A stretch of 64,000 nucleotides of DNA, from NCBI GenBank assembly GCA_035508495.1, contig DATJMX010000068.1, forward strand, positions 1 through 64,000, in the 5' to 3' direction. The translations under genes and the position numbers were made by a program. The notes under the pieces were generated by a model that was not told the DNA's origin, searched no databases, and saw nothing but the letters and a program-made list of their open reading frames with translations. This stretch comes from Candidatus Binataceae bacterium (GTDB taxonomy: Bacteria > Desulfobacterota > Binatia > Binatales > Binataceae). Shown here piece by piece: positions 44,471 to 53,039 of the stretch (its first letter is position 1; every line of letters begins with the position of its first letter).

Positions 44471-45697
44471 ATGGCCAAAGAGATAACCGAAGCTGATCTT
44501 CGCGCGCGCGTTCAAAAGCTGCTCGAAGAGGCGCATCCCGACAAAGTCGACCAGTTCACATTCCGCGGCAAGCAATACGATCACGGGCTTGCGTTGGTGC
44601 ATTTTCCCGAGGGCTACGGCGGCCTGGGTATCAGCCCCGGCATGCAGGCGATCGTCCACGACGAGCTCTCCAAAAATGCCAAGACCCTTTACGACGACAT
44701 GATGATCAACGCGATCGGCATCGGTATGTGCATGCCGACCGTTCTGACGCACGGCACTCCGTGGATGAAGGACAATCTGCTGCGCCGCATCTTCACCGGC
44801 GAGGATATCTGGTGCCAGATGTTCAGCGAGCCGAGCGCGGGCTCCGACGTAGCAGGCCTCGCAACGCGGGCGGTGCGCGAGGGCGATTACTGGGTCGTCA
44901 ATGGACAGAAGGTGTGGACCAGCCTCGCGCACGTGTCGAAATGGGGCATGCTGCTCGCGCGCACCAATCCCGACGCGCCCAAGCACGCGGGCTTATCTTA
45001 TTTCCTGCTCGACATGCAGAGTCCGGGCGTCGAAGTTCGCCCGCTGCATCAGATCACCGGTGAAGCGGAGTTCAACGAGATCTTCTTCACCGACGTGAAG
45101 ATCCCCGCCGATCGCATGATGGGCAAGGAAGGCGAAGGCTGGAAAGGCGCGATCACGACGCTGATGAACGAGCGCACCGCGATCGGCGGCGCCGGCGCAC
45201 CGCGCAAGGGCAGCGGCTCGATCGGTGTGCTGATCAGCCTCTGGAAGGCGCGCGAGAAGGGCCAGTTCTCGCCCGACGCCGAAATCCTGATGCGCGATCG
45301 CATCACCAGGCTTTATATCGAGGCCGAGCTCCTTCGCATGACGAGTCAGCGCGCACGCTCATCGCGAAAGGCCGGAAACCCCGGCCCCGAAGGATCGGTA
45401 TCGAAGCTCGCGCAGGCGGAGCTCAACAAGCGAATCTGGGAATGCGCGATGGACGTGCTCGGTCCCGACTCGCTCGTGTACGAGCCCGGCTATGCGCGGC
45501 GGCGGCCGACTTCGCGCGCGCGCGAATCGCGCACGGCGCTCTCGAAGTACCAGTTCCTGCGCGCGCGGGCGAACTCGATCGAAGGCGGCACTTCCGAAGT
45601 GATGAAAAACATCCTCGGCGAGCGCGTGCTCGGTCTGCCCGGCGAACCGCGCTCGGACAAGGACATTCCGTGGAAGGACATTCCGCGCAGCGTATAG
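44471..45697 (+). CDS. Acyl-CoA dehydrogenase, probable catalytic (alpha) subunit
   Basis: A 408-residue flavoprotein. The FAD/substrate domain has HFPEGYGGLGISPGMQAIVH, QMFSEPSAGSDVAGLATRAV, GDYWVVNGQKVWTSLAHVSK and RTNPDAPKHAGLSYFLLDMQ. The C-terminal segment RARANSIEGGTSEVMKNILG keeps the Glu-Gly-Gly-Thr catalytic motif. It lies 45 bases before a second ACAD gene whose product lacks this Glu, the arrangement known from alpha2beta2 enzymes such as the FadE28/FadE29-type steroid or alicyclic acyl-CoA dehydrogenases. The substrate is likely a ring or side-chain acyl-CoA, but this is inference. Confidence 0.87.
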   Translation: MAKEITEADLRARVQKLLEEAHPDKVDQFTFRGKQYDHGLALVHFPEGYGGLGISPGMQAIVHDELSKNAKTLYDDMMINAIGIGMCMPTVLTHGTPWMKDNLLRRIFTGEDIWCQMFSEPSAGSDVAGLATRAVREGDYWVVNGQKVWTSLAHVSKWGMLLARTNPDAPKHAGLSYFLLDMQSPGVEVRPLHQITGEAEFNEIFFTDVKIPADRMMGKEGEGWKGAITTLMNERTAIGGAGAPRKGSGSIGVLISLWKAREKGQFSPDAEILMRDRITRLYIEAELLRMTSQRARSSRKAGNPGPEGSVSKLAQAELNKRIWECAMDVLGPDSLVYEPGYARRRPTSRARESRTALSKYQFLRARANSIEGGTSEVMKNILGERVLGLPGEPRSDKDIPWKDIPRSV

Positions 45698-45742
45698 GGC
45701 GGCCTCGCGCGAACATCACTTCGAAGGATTCAAACAAAGCCA

Positions 45743-46858
45743 ATGGAAATTTCGTTCACCAATGAGCATAACGAACTGCGGCAGACCGTCCGCAGATTTC
45801 TCGAAAAAGACTCGGCCGAGACAGTGGTCCGCAAGCTGATGGAAACCGAGAGCGGCTACGACGCTCGCACGTGGGAGCGGATGGCATCGGAGCTGTCGCT
45901 GCTTGGCCTGATCATTCCAGAAAAGAACGACGGCGCCGGACTCGGCCCGGTCGAGCTCGCGATCGTGTTCGAGGAAATGGGCCGCACGCTTTATTGCGGA
46001 CCGTACCTCGCGAGCGCCGTGCTCGCGGCCAGTATCGTAAGCGGCGCCGCGACCGAAGCGGAGAAAGCCAAGCTGCTGCCGGAGATCGCCTCGGGCAAAA
46101 CGATCGCGACACTGGCAATCGCGGAGGAGAGCGGCAAATCGAATCCCGAAGCTGTCGCGATGCGCGCGACGCGTGACGGCTCGAGCTATCGGCTCGATGG
46201 CGTCAAGAATTTCGTGTTCGACGGACACACCGCCAATGTGATCCTGATCGCCGCGCGTGACGGCAATGACCTTGCCCTATTTCGCATCGAGGGCAACGCC
46301 AAGGGCCTCGAGCGCACGCAACTGCCGACGCTCGACCTGACGCGCAAGCTCGCCAACCTCACGTTCAAAGCGACGCCCGCGACGAAGATCTCAGAGGGCG
46401 ACATCACAAAGGCGCTTCGCCATACGCTCACGCTCGGCACTGCGATGCTGGCGGCGGAGCAGGTCGGTAGCGCGCAACGATGCCTCGAAATGTCCACCGA
46501 GTACGCGAAGACCCGCCTGCAGTTTGGGCGCCCAATCGGATCGTACCAGGCGATCAAGCACAAGTGCGCCGACATGCTGGTGGAGACCGAGTTCGCGCGC
46601 TCGGCCGCATACAACGCGGCCTTCGCGCTGACCGATGATGACGTCGCTGAAGCCCAGGAAGCTGCCGCGATCGCGAAGTCGTATTGCTCCGAGGCAGCGT
46701 ACAAAGCCGCGGCCGAGAATATCCAGATTCACGGTGGCATGGGCTTCACCTGGGAGCATCCGGCGCATCTCTACTTCAAGCGTGCGCGCGCTAACTCGAT
46801 GTTGTTGGGCGATCCCGCCGAGCATCGACTGAAGCTGGCCGCGGCGCTCGAGCTCTAG
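45743..46858 (+). CDS. Acyl-CoA dehydrogenase, probable non-catalytic (beta) subunit
   Basis: A 371-residue ACAD-fold partner of the preceding gene. It begins EISFTNEHNELRQTVRRFLE and has LGLIIPEKNDGAGLGPVELA and a helix with EQVGSAQRCLEMSTEYAKTR. The C-terminus reads IHGGMGFTWEHPAHLYFKRA and RANSMLLGDPAEHR, so the catalytic E-G-T region is replaced by LLGDPAEH. That is the pattern of the inactive or structural subunit of heteromeric ACADs. The beta domain is reduced in FAD-binding features, again as expected for a beta subunit. Strong coupling with the upstream gene is likely. If it were a homo-oligomer it would lack the base. Confidence 0.82.
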   Translation: MEISFTNEHNELRQTVRRFLEKDSAETVVRKLMETESGYDARTWERMASELSLLGLIIPEKNDGAGLGPVELAIVFEEMGRTLYCGPYLASAVLAASIVSGAATEAEKAKLLPEIASGKTIATLAIAEESGKSNPEAVAMRATRDGSSYRLDGVKNFVFDGHTANVILIAARDGNDLALFRIEGNAKGLERTQLPTLDLTRKLANLTFKATPATKISEGDITKALRHTLTLGTAMLAAEQVGSAQRCLEMSTEYAKTRLQFGRPIGSYQAIKHKCADMLVETEFARSAAYNAAFALTDDDVAEAQEAAAIAKSYCSEAAYKAAAENIQIHGGMGFTWEHPAHLYFKRARANSMLLGDPAEHRLKLAAALEL

Positions 46859-46878
46859 GAGCGCGAAGCGAGGAAGTC

Positions 46879-47373
46879 GTGCAGGAACTGTTGCAACGCG
46901 CCGAGCGGATCGGCGCAATTCTGAAAGCGCGCAAGGAGACGCTCGCAGTGGCGGAATCGTCCGCGGGCGGTCTCATCTCAGCGGCGATGCTGAGCGTCGC
47001 GGGCGCGTCGGTATATTTCGTCGGCGGCAGCGTGAGTTACACGCGAAAATCGATGAGCGGTCTGCTCAACATGACCGACGAGAACTTCGCGCAGATGCGC
47101 GGCCTGTCGGAGCCAACGGCGCTCGCACTCGCGCACGGCGTGCATCAGCTTCTGCAATCGACGTGGGCGATTTCAGAGATCGGCGCCGCCGGGCCAACCG
47201 GCAGCCGCTACGGCGATCCTGCGGGCAAGACGGCGATCGCGGTGACAGGTCCAACCGAGCGCGCGATCATCGTGCTGACGGGCAGCGACGATCGCGTCGC
47301 AAACATGAGCGCCTTCGCCGCGGCAGCGCTCGATCTGTTCGAGCAGATCCTCAAGCAGCAATCCCCTGCGTGA
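46879..47373 (+). CDS. CinA C-terminal-domain (PncC-like) nicotinamide-nucleotide amidase
   Basis: A 164-residue CinA-C/PncC protein. These deamidate nicotinamide mononucleotide to nicotinic acid mononucleotide in NAD salvage. The motif TLAVAESSAGGLISAAMLSV with Ser, VGGSVSYTRKSMSGLL and a later AISEIGAAGPTGSRYGDPAG containing the GPTG and glycine loop match the family. The N-terminal MoaB-like domain of full CinA is absent. The start is GTG, preceded by AGGAAG. The AESSAGG form differs from the usual AESCTGG in one residue. It follows the ACAD pair by 20 bases. Confidence 0.82.
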   Translation: MQELLQRAERIGAILKARKETLAVAESSAGGLISAAMLSVAGASVYFVGGSVSYTRKSMSGLLNMTDENFAQMRGLSEPTALALAHGVHQLLQSTWAISEIGAAGPTGSRYGDPAGKTAIAVTGPTERAIIVLTGSDDRVANMSAFAAAALDLFEQILKQQSPA

Positions 47374-47416
47374 CTTCTGAGAAGTAGTCGCGCTCGGGTC
47401 TTACTGCAATTCCGCT

Positions 47417-49924
47417 CTAGTGACTCAGGGCCGGGAGCGGAACAGTCAATGTGTCGTAGACCGTGATTCTCGGCGCGTAGGCGGCCTGGAAAATCCCGAT
47501 TCCTTCGGCGGGCCGAATCAGGTTCGTTCTATCCAATATGTTCAGCAGAGTGATTCGATCGGTTATCTCGCCGATGTATGGCACTTTGAAACTGCGTTGA
47601 CCGCTCAGATCGACCTGCACGACATGAGGTAGTGAATCGAGGTCGGCGAAACCGCCGCGCAGTCCGCTGCTGTAGATTACGCTCGCGCTGAATGAGTATG
47701 GCTTCGGCGAATAGGTAATACCGCCCGAGGCGCCGTACTCCGGCTGATGGTCGAGCACTATGTAATGGCGATTTATATAAGCGAGCTCATCGGGGTCGAA
47801 ATTGAACTGGCCCGTGGCGACTCCTTTCTGCACGTTCCGCCCGATCGTGGTACTGGCGTAGACCGACAGATTTCGTCTGCGATAGGTAAGCGCCGTCTCA
47901 GTACCCCAGATGTAGCCCTTGTTGTAATTAAACGGCGCAAAAATCGGCACGCTTCCGAACTGCCCGGTATCCAGGTAATGCTTGTTGTATTCGTAGAATG
48001 CATCTTCGGACAGAGTGAGATTCTCGATCGGAGTATGCACTACGCCGGCGTCCCACTCGTAGTCGTCTTCCGTCTCGGGCGTGACGACTCCGGTGCCCGC
48101 CTCGCCCGTGGTTCCGGCAAAGGCCGCCGGCGCACCGGGTGAGATTCCTTGAAAGCTCGGCACTTGCATGTAGCGGGCAAAACCACCGTGCAAAGTAGTA
48201 TTCTTCCACGGCAGGTAAACGAGGTTGATCGTCGGATCGATCTGGTTGTTGTAGGTAAACCCGCTTAGCCGATCCCATCGAACGCCGACGTTGACGTGGA
48301 ATTTTTCGCTGGGCTGCCACGTGTCTTGAACGTAAATGCCGGACAGGAGATTTATCTTGTTCGCGTTGTTGATTACGCGCACCGGGACATCGCTGGTGGG
48401 ATCGCCCGCCGAATCAACCGGGAAGACCAGCGAGTTATCGTCGGCTTCGACGCCATACTCGCCCAGGTAACCGCCCAGCCCGAAAGTATGATCGCCGTAT
48501 TTGTAGGTCAGATCGCCCTGGAGCGTGTTGTCGAGATCGCTGTGAAACGCCGTTGACGACACTCCCTGGTAAATCAACTCGCCCACATTATCAGGCTCGA
48601 AGCTCTGCGATATGTAGTGCGCTGAGTATGCAACCTGATACGACAGATCGGTCGTGGGCGCGGAGCTGAGCGACACGATTCCAAGGTAATCGCGAAAGTT
48701 GAGGTACGAATTGATTGCGGCCGAAGGATAGTAATTCACACCCACGAGCGGGAACTGCGGCGGCAGATTCGCCTGATTGGGCAGTTGGTTGTCGCTCGCC
48801 GCGACCGAGGTAAGCAGACTCAAGCGAGTCGTGGGGCTCAGATTATACGTGAAGAATCCGAAACCCTGGCCCTGGTTTGAATAGTCGTGGATCGCATCGG
48901 GCTGCGGCGTCGCGGAGCTAAACGCAGTATTGCTCTGGCTGTAAAGTCCGCTCACATAGTAACTGAAATTCCCGGCGCATCCGCCGTACTGGAAGCTGGG
49001 TTGCACCGTGTCGCGCTGGCCGCCGTAGATGCTCGCGCTGCCGCCCGGCTGCTCGCATCCATCCTTGGTCTGGATATTGACGACGCCGCCGGTCGCGTAG
49101 CTGTAGCGCGAGGGCAGGATACCGTCGAGCAGGCTCAATTGCTCGACGAACATCGGATTGATCATCGAGATGAACGGAGGATTGGTGTTGATATCCAGCG
49201 GCACCATCACGCCGTTGATCTGATACTGAAATTGCGGACCTTCGGTGTTACGGATGTGAATCTGCTGATTCTGATCGATTGCAACGCCCGGCATCTGAAC
49301 GAGTACGTCGGTGATAGTCGTATTCTCACCGCGCGGCAGGTTCGCAATATCTTTTGCCGTCACGGTGTAGCGGTTGGCGCCCGTGGCCGAGACTCCGTTC
49401 GGCGCGCGAATAACGTTGGCATGCACCGGCACGGTGAGGGCCGTTGAGGTCGCGAGCGTGATCGTCAGCGGCTGCCCTGAACGAGGCGGAAGCGCCACAA
49501 CCTTTGTCGCGGTCTTGTACCCGCTCTTTTCGGTCTTCAGGTCGTAGATTCCTGGCTTGGCTGGCGTGAGCACGAAGCGTCCAGCCGCGTCGGTTTTAGT
49601 ATGCGCCGCGATTTGTCCCTGCGAGTCGAGCAACCGGACGGTTGCCTGCGAGACCGGATGATCGAGAGCATCTGTAACTCTGCCAGTGATTTTTTGAACC
49701 TTCGCAAGACAGATATGCGGCACTGCGAGATACAAAAGCCCGAAAAGGATGCCAATCGCCGCGTGAGCGAAGCTTCGAGGCTGAGCAAAAGCAGGAGAAG
49801 CGGGCCGGAATCCGGTGGCCCAAGGAGGAGCTGCGTCGCAATTCAAATTCGATGACCAGGGTAAAGCTTGGCGCGACGTTTTAGCGACGAATTGAGCGAT
49901 AAAAGGAGGAGCTGTCGAACACAT
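47417..49924 (-). CDS. TonB-dependent outer-membrane receptor with carboxypeptidase-like N-terminal domain
   Basis: An 835-residue receptor. A signal-like hydrophobic segment (IGILFGLLYLAVPHICLA) lies near residues 57-74, behind an unusually long leader. A carboxypeptidase regulatory-like domain follows (KITGRVTDALDHPVSQATVR, FVLTPAKPGIYDLKTEKSGY). Then comes a plug (NLPRGENTTITDVLVQMPGV, YQINGVMVPLDINTNPPFIS, YSYATGGVVNIQTKD) and a beta-barrel with repeated aromatic strands to the C-terminus. It imports a ligand using TonB energy, probably a siderophore or other metal complex because a Fur-box-like operator overlaps its promoter. No TonB/ExbBD gene is nearby. The C-terminal residue is not the usual aromatic Phe. 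Confidence 0.85.
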   Translation of the reverse strand: MCSTAPPFIAQFVAKTSRQALPWSSNLNCDAAPPWATGFRPASPAFAQPRSFAHAAIGILFGLLYLAVPHICLAKVQKITGRVTDALDHPVSQATVRLLDSQGQIAAHTKTDAAGRFVLTPAKPGIYDLKTEKSGYKTATKVVALPPRSGQPLTITLATSTALTVPVHANVIRAPNGVSATGANRYTVTAKDIANLPRGENTTITDVLVQMPGVAIDQNQQIHIRNTEGPQFQYQINGVMVPLDINTNPPFISMINPMFVEQLSLLDGILPSRYSYATGGVVNIQTKDGCEQPGGSASIYGGQRDTVQPSFQYGGCAGNFSYYVSGLYSQSNTAFSSATPQPDAIHDYSNQGQGFGFFTYNLSPTTRLSLLTSVAASDNQLPNQANLPPQFPLVGVNYYPSAAINSYLNFRDYLGIVSLSSAPTTDLSYQVAYSAHYISQSFEPDNVGELIYQGVSSTAFHSDLDNTLQGDLTYKYGDHTFGLGGYLGEYGVEADDNSLVFPVDSAGDPTSDVPVRVINNANKINLLSGIYVQDTWQPSEKFHVNVGVRWDRLSGFTYNNQIDPTINLVYLPWKNTTLHGGFARYMQVPSFQGISPGAPAAFAGTTGEAGTGVVTPETEDDYEWDAGVVHTPIENLTLSEDAFYEYNKHYLDTGQFGSVPIFAPFNYNKGYIWGTETALTYRRRNLSVYASTTIGRNVQKGVATGQFNFDPDELAYINRHYIVLDHQPEYGASGGITYSPKPYSFSASVIYSSGLRGGFADLDSLPHVVQVDLSGQRSFKVPYIGEITDRITLLNILDRTNLIRPAEGIGIFQAAYAPRITVYDTLTVPLPALSH

Positions 49925-49946
49925 AGAGGCGAAGCCAATCGAAAAC

Positions 49947-49987
49947 GAGAATGAATCTCAATATCGATACTTCGCCGTCGTTGTCAA
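49947..49987 (-). promoter_or_regulatory. Fur-box-like operator overlapping the receptor promoter
   Basis: GAGAATGAATCTCAATATC (49947-49965) matches the 19-base Fur consensus at 14 positions by my count. It overlaps a minus-strand sigma-70 promoter: -35 TTGACA (49982-49987 read on the minus strand), 16-base spacer, -10 GATATT (49960-49965). The receptor ATG is about 22 bases past the operator. Iron-replete Fur would block polymerase here, so the receptor should rise under iron limitation. Confidence 0.6.
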
Positions 49988-50030
49988 GCGGCCTCTCCCC
50001 GGCGGGTCAGCCTCGGGCGAGGCTATTGAT

Positions 50031-50064
50031 ACGCAGCTTGAAACTCAGACATCTCAAGCTGCGT
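50031..50064 (-). terminator. Long inverted repeat downstream of ferritin-like gene
   Basis: ACGCAGCTTGA (50031-50041) and TCAAGCTGCGT (50054-50064) form a perfect 11-base stem with a 12-base loop. On the minus strand it sits 87 bases beyond the ferritin-like stop and is followed by ATCAATAG, so it lacks a good U-tract. A terminator or stabilising hairpin is possible. Confidence 0.45.
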
Positions 50065-50150
50065 TACATCCGGCTGTGTGCAGTGGCACGTCTCGCTTTG
50101 CGGGCGAGGTTATCCAAAGAAAGTCGCGAGCGGAGAGTGGGATAGGACGG

Positions 50151-50690
50151 TTAGCTGGCGGCCCAGTGGCGGAGGGTTTCCGCGTGACGATTTACCAGCG
50201 CGTCGCATCGATGGAGGAGTTCCGAGTTCTGGCTGTGACGCTCGATCATGTAGCTCAGCTCGCCGAGATCGTGCACCAGCAAACGCATGCAGCGCTCGTA
50301 TTCGTCGGGGGTCTGTAGAGCTTTCAGGAGATCGGCGACGAGATCTTCGAGCTCGGTTTCTTCGACTTCGAGCGCCATTGCGAGCGCACGCTCAAGTGGG
50401 AGTGCAGCGACAGCCTCGCGATGCGCTCGGGCGAGGAGCTCCTTCAGTTTCAGGATCGTGTCGTTCTCGAGCGAGATCGGACTTGGCTTGTCGAGCTTTC
50501 CTTCGATCTCGAGCACTGTCGTCACCAGGTGCAGGGCGCCGACGTGACGGGCTTCGTCGCGCGCCATCCCGAACCAGAAATCCCGGATCTCGGCATTTCC
50601 TTCGAATATGCGCGAGAGTTGCGCATACAGCGACATGCTCTCCTGCTCTAGTGCGATCGTCGTGGCGAGGACTTCGCGCGTCGTGGGCAT
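50151..50690 (-). CDS. Ferritin-like (rubrerythrin-type) diiron domain protein
   Basis: A 179-residue all-helical protein with a four-helix-bundle metal site. Candidate ligands are Glu-Glu in ALEQESMSLYAQLSR, Glu and His in MARDEARHVGALH, the Glu pair in LEVEETELEDLV, and Glu/His in LGELSYMIERHSQ. It lacks the rubredoxin CxxC domain of full rubrerythrin, so it is an erythrin- or sulerythrin-like protein. Members handle peroxide or store iron. It lies 98 bases downstream of the rny stop on the same strand, behind the rny terminator. The iron-related receptor follows, making an iron theme plausible. Confidence 0.78.
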   Translation of the reverse strand: MPTTREVLATTIALEQESMSLYAQLSRIFEGNAEIRDFWFGMARDEARHVGALHLVTTVLEIEGKLDKPSPISLENDTILKLKELLARAHREAVAALPLERALAMALEVEETELEDLVADLLKALQTPDEYERCMRLLVHDLGELSYMIERHSQNSELLHRCDALVNRHAETLRHWAAS

Positions 50691-50737
50691 CGTGGCGCGA
50701 TGATACCGCTTGCTTCGATTCCCCGTAAAGCGAAAAC

Positions 50738-50761
50738 GCCCGGCCGCATCGGCGGCCGGGC
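50738..50761 (-). terminator. Rho-independent terminator of rny
   Basis: On the minus strand GCCCGGCCG pairs with CGGCCGGGC around a short CCGATG-containing loop, followed by GTTTTCG. It lies 28 bases beyond the rny stop codon. Confidence 0.8.
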
Positions 50762-50788
50762 GCTCAGGTTTATCTCCAATCGCGAGCG

Positions 50789-52351
50789 CTACTTCGCAAG
50801 CTCTGTTGCGCGCGTTTCACGGATGACCGTTACGCGAATTTGACCCGGATAGGTCATATCGGTTTCGATCTTTCGCGCCACGTCGCGCGCGAGCATCGTC
50901 GTGTCTTCGTCGGTTACCTGGTTGGGTTCAACTATGATGCGCATTTCGCGGCCGGCCTGCACGGCGAAGCATTTCTCGACGCCCTTGAACGACTTGGCGA
51001 TCGCTTCGAGGTCTTCGAGCCGCTTCACGTAGCTTTCGAGCACTTCGCGCCGCGCACCCGGTCGCGCGCCCGAGAGCGCATCAGCAGCATCGACGAGCGG
51101 CGCGAGAATCGTCTCGGCCTTAACTTCCTCGTGATGCGCCGCGATGGCGTTGACGATCTTCGCCGACTCGCCGTACTTGCGCGCGATTTCGCCGCCAATC
51201 AACGCATGCGATCCTTCGACCTCGTGCGTCAGCGCTTTGCCGATATCGTGCAGAAGCGCCGCGCGGCGAGCCTGCTTTTCGTTGAGCCCGAGCTCGGCCG
51301 CCATCGCACCGCAGATAAACGCCGCTTCGATCGAGTGCATCAGCACATTCTGCGCGTACGAATACCGATACTTGAGCATCCCGAGCAGTTTAACGAGTTC
51401 CGGATGCACGCCGTGCACGCCGCATTCGATGATGGCGCGCTGGCCCGCTTCGCGAATCGATTCCTCGACTTCCTGCTCGGCCTTGCGGATTACTTCTTCG
51501 ATACGACCCGGATGAATTCGGCCGTCGGAGATGAGGCGTTCGAGGCCGACCCGCGCGATCTCGCGGCGAATCGGATTGTGACATGAGATAACGACCGCCT
51601 CGGGCGTGTCGTCGATTATGATGTCGACGCCAGTTGCGGCTTCGATCGCGCGGATATTGCGGCCTTCGCGACCGATGATGCGGCCCTTCATTTCATCGTT
51701 GGGGAGAGCGATCACGGCGACGGTGCGCTCGGTGACGAATTCACCGGCGAGCCGCTCGATGGCAATCGAGACGATTCGCTTGGCGCGGCGATCCGCCTCC
51801 TCGCGCGCTTCTTCTTCGACAACGCGAATATGCTTGGCAGCCTCGGTGCGCGCGGCGCCGAGCATTTCGTCGATGAGCGAGCGCTTGGCTTCCTCGCGAG
51901 TCAGTCCGGCCACCTGTTCGAGGCGATTGCGTGCTTCCTCGATAAGGGCGTCTCGTTCGGCTTCCTTTTCGCCGATATTTTTCTCGCGCGTGCGAACGCT
52001 CTGGTCGCGGCGGTTGAGATCAGCCTCGCGGCGCTCGAATGCCTCGAGCCGTTTGTCGATAGTCTCTTCGCGGCTTTCGAGTTTCTGCTCGAGCGCGGAG
52101 AGTTCGGTGCGGCGCTCGCGCATCTCGCGCTCGGCGTCGGCGCGGGCGCTGACCAGCAGATCCTTGGCCTTGACCTCGGCCTCTTTGACGATAAGTTCCC
52201 TCTTGCTTTGTGCCTCCTTGGTTATGTCCTCAGCTTGAGCTCGCGTAGCCTCCAGGTTAACGGCGTCCTTCTGCCGTTGGTTTGACCCTACAATCCACGA
52301 GACCACGCCACCAATTATCAATCCCAGGATCAGTCCGAGAATTAGATGCAC
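50789..52351 (-). CDS. rny: Ribonuclease Y
   Basis: A 520-residue membrane-anchored endoribonuclease that starts mRNA decay. The N-terminal anchor is LILGLILGLIIGGVVSWIVG (residues 3-22). A long charged coiled coil (about 30-190) follows. The KH domain is VIALPNDEMKGRIIGREGRN (with GRIIGREGRN as the GXXG-type loop). The HD domain has RRAALLHDIGKALTHEVEGS with the metal-binding His-Asp, and an extended C-terminal domain. The N-terminus overlaps the 5-formyl-THF cyclo-ligase coding end by 95 bases in another frame, so the two genes share DNA. This start is required by the TM anchor. Confidence 0.96.
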   Translation of the reverse strand: MHLILGLILGLIIGGVVSWIVGSNQRQKDAVNLEATRAQAEDITKEAQSKRELIVKEAEVKAKDLLVSARADAEREMRERRTELSALEQKLESREETIDKRLEAFERREADLNRRDQSVRTREKNIGEKEAERDALIEEARNRLEQVAGLTREEAKRSLIDEMLGAARTEAAKHIRVVEEEAREEADRRAKRIVSIAIERLAGEFVTERTVAVIALPNDEMKGRIIGREGRNIRAIEAATGVDIIIDDTPEAVVISCHNPIRREIARVGLERLISDGRIHPGRIEEVIRKAEQEVEESIREAGQRAIIECGVHGVHPELVKLLGMLKYRYSYAQNVLMHSIEAAFICGAMAAELGLNEKQARRAALLHDIGKALTHEVEGSHALIGGEIARKYGESAKIVNAIAAHHEEVKAETILAPLVDAADALSGARPGARREVLESYVKRLEDLEAIAKSFKGVEKCFAVQAGREMRIIVEPNQVTDEDTTMLARDVARKIETDMTYPGQIRVTVIRETRATELAK

Positions 52352-52976
52352 CCGGGTGTACCTCCTCGGTCAGAGCGTCGCCGTCCAGCAGTGGCGTGTC
52401 GCCGGAGCGGAGTAGCGCTGACTCAGTCGCGATAAAGTTGAGCCGCCGATCGTGTTCCTCATGGGGAACGCGGTCGAGCAGCTGGAATGAATAGGCAAGA
52501 CCCACACTGATCGCTTCACGGCCGAGATTGGCCAGAAAACGGTCATAATGGCCCCCGCCCCGGCCCAGCCTGTGGCCCTCGCGACCGAAAGCCAGGCCGG
52601 GCACGCATACGAGAACATCGCCGAGCCGCGACGAATCGACGGCTGACAGACTCGGATCAGGTTCCAAAATTCCGAACGCGCCGACACGAAGCTCGCTCGA
52701 TGAGCGCACCTCGACCGCCGAAATCGTGTTCGACGCTTTTTCGATTCGCGGAAAAAACACCGCGCGCCGCGATGCAAGCACGGCCTCGAAGATCAGATCG
52801 GTCGAAACTTCGCCACCGGCCGCCGCGTAGATCATAATCGAGCGGCATCCGCGATAGAGCGGCGAACTAAGAATGTGATGCTGGATTTGTTCGGAGTGCG
52901 CGCGCGTCCACGCTTGATCGAGCGCCGAGCGCGAGGCCGCCATGACGGCGCGGAAGTATTTTTTTTCAACCGCCAC
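52257..52976 (-). CDS. 5-formyltetrahydrofolate cyclo-ligase
   Basis: A 239-residue enzyme that activates 5-formyl-THF with ATP to give 5,10-methenyl-THF. Family features are KKYFRAVMAASRSALD at the N-terminus, IMIYAAAGGEVSTD, FFPRIEK, VCVPGLAFGREGHRLGRGGG (phosphate/folate loop, usually GRGGGYYDRF and here GRGGGHYDRF) and DRRLNFIATE. The start is GTG. A hairpin in the mRNA would sequester that GTG. The C-terminal about 32 residues lie within the rny overlap and extend beyond the ordinary end of the family. The order ZapB-like, ZapA, cyclo-ligase, RNase Y is a common arrangement. Confidence 0.9.
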   Translation of the reverse strand: MAVEKKYFRAVMAASRSALDQAWTRAHSEQIQHHILSSPLYRGCRSIMIYAAAGGEVSTDLIFEAVLASRRAVFFPRIEKASNTISAVEVRSSSELRVGAFGILEPDPSLSAVDSSRLGDVLVCVPGLAFGREGHRLGRGGGHYDRFLANLGREAISVGLAYSFQLLDRVPHEEHDRRLNFIATESALLRSGDTPLLDGDALTEEVHPGASNSRTDPGIDNWWRGLVDCRVKPTAEGRR

Positions 52977-52995
52977 GGACTTTTGTCCACGGCGG
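52970..52995 (-). promoter_or_regulatory. mRNA hairpin covering the cyclo-ligase start codon
   Basis: On the minus-strand RNA, CCGCCGUGGAC (DNA 52985-52995) pairs with GUCCGUGGCGG (52970-52980) through 11 bases including two G-U wobbles, with an AAAA loop. The GTG start (52974-52976) is inside the downstream arm. The ribosome would have to melt the stem, so translation may be regulated or dependent on upstream coupling. No U-tract follows, so it is not a terminator. Confidence 0.5.
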
Positions 52996-53039
52996 GAAGC
53001 GCGGAATTAGCTACTCATCCGGCGCATTGCCCGGAGTGC

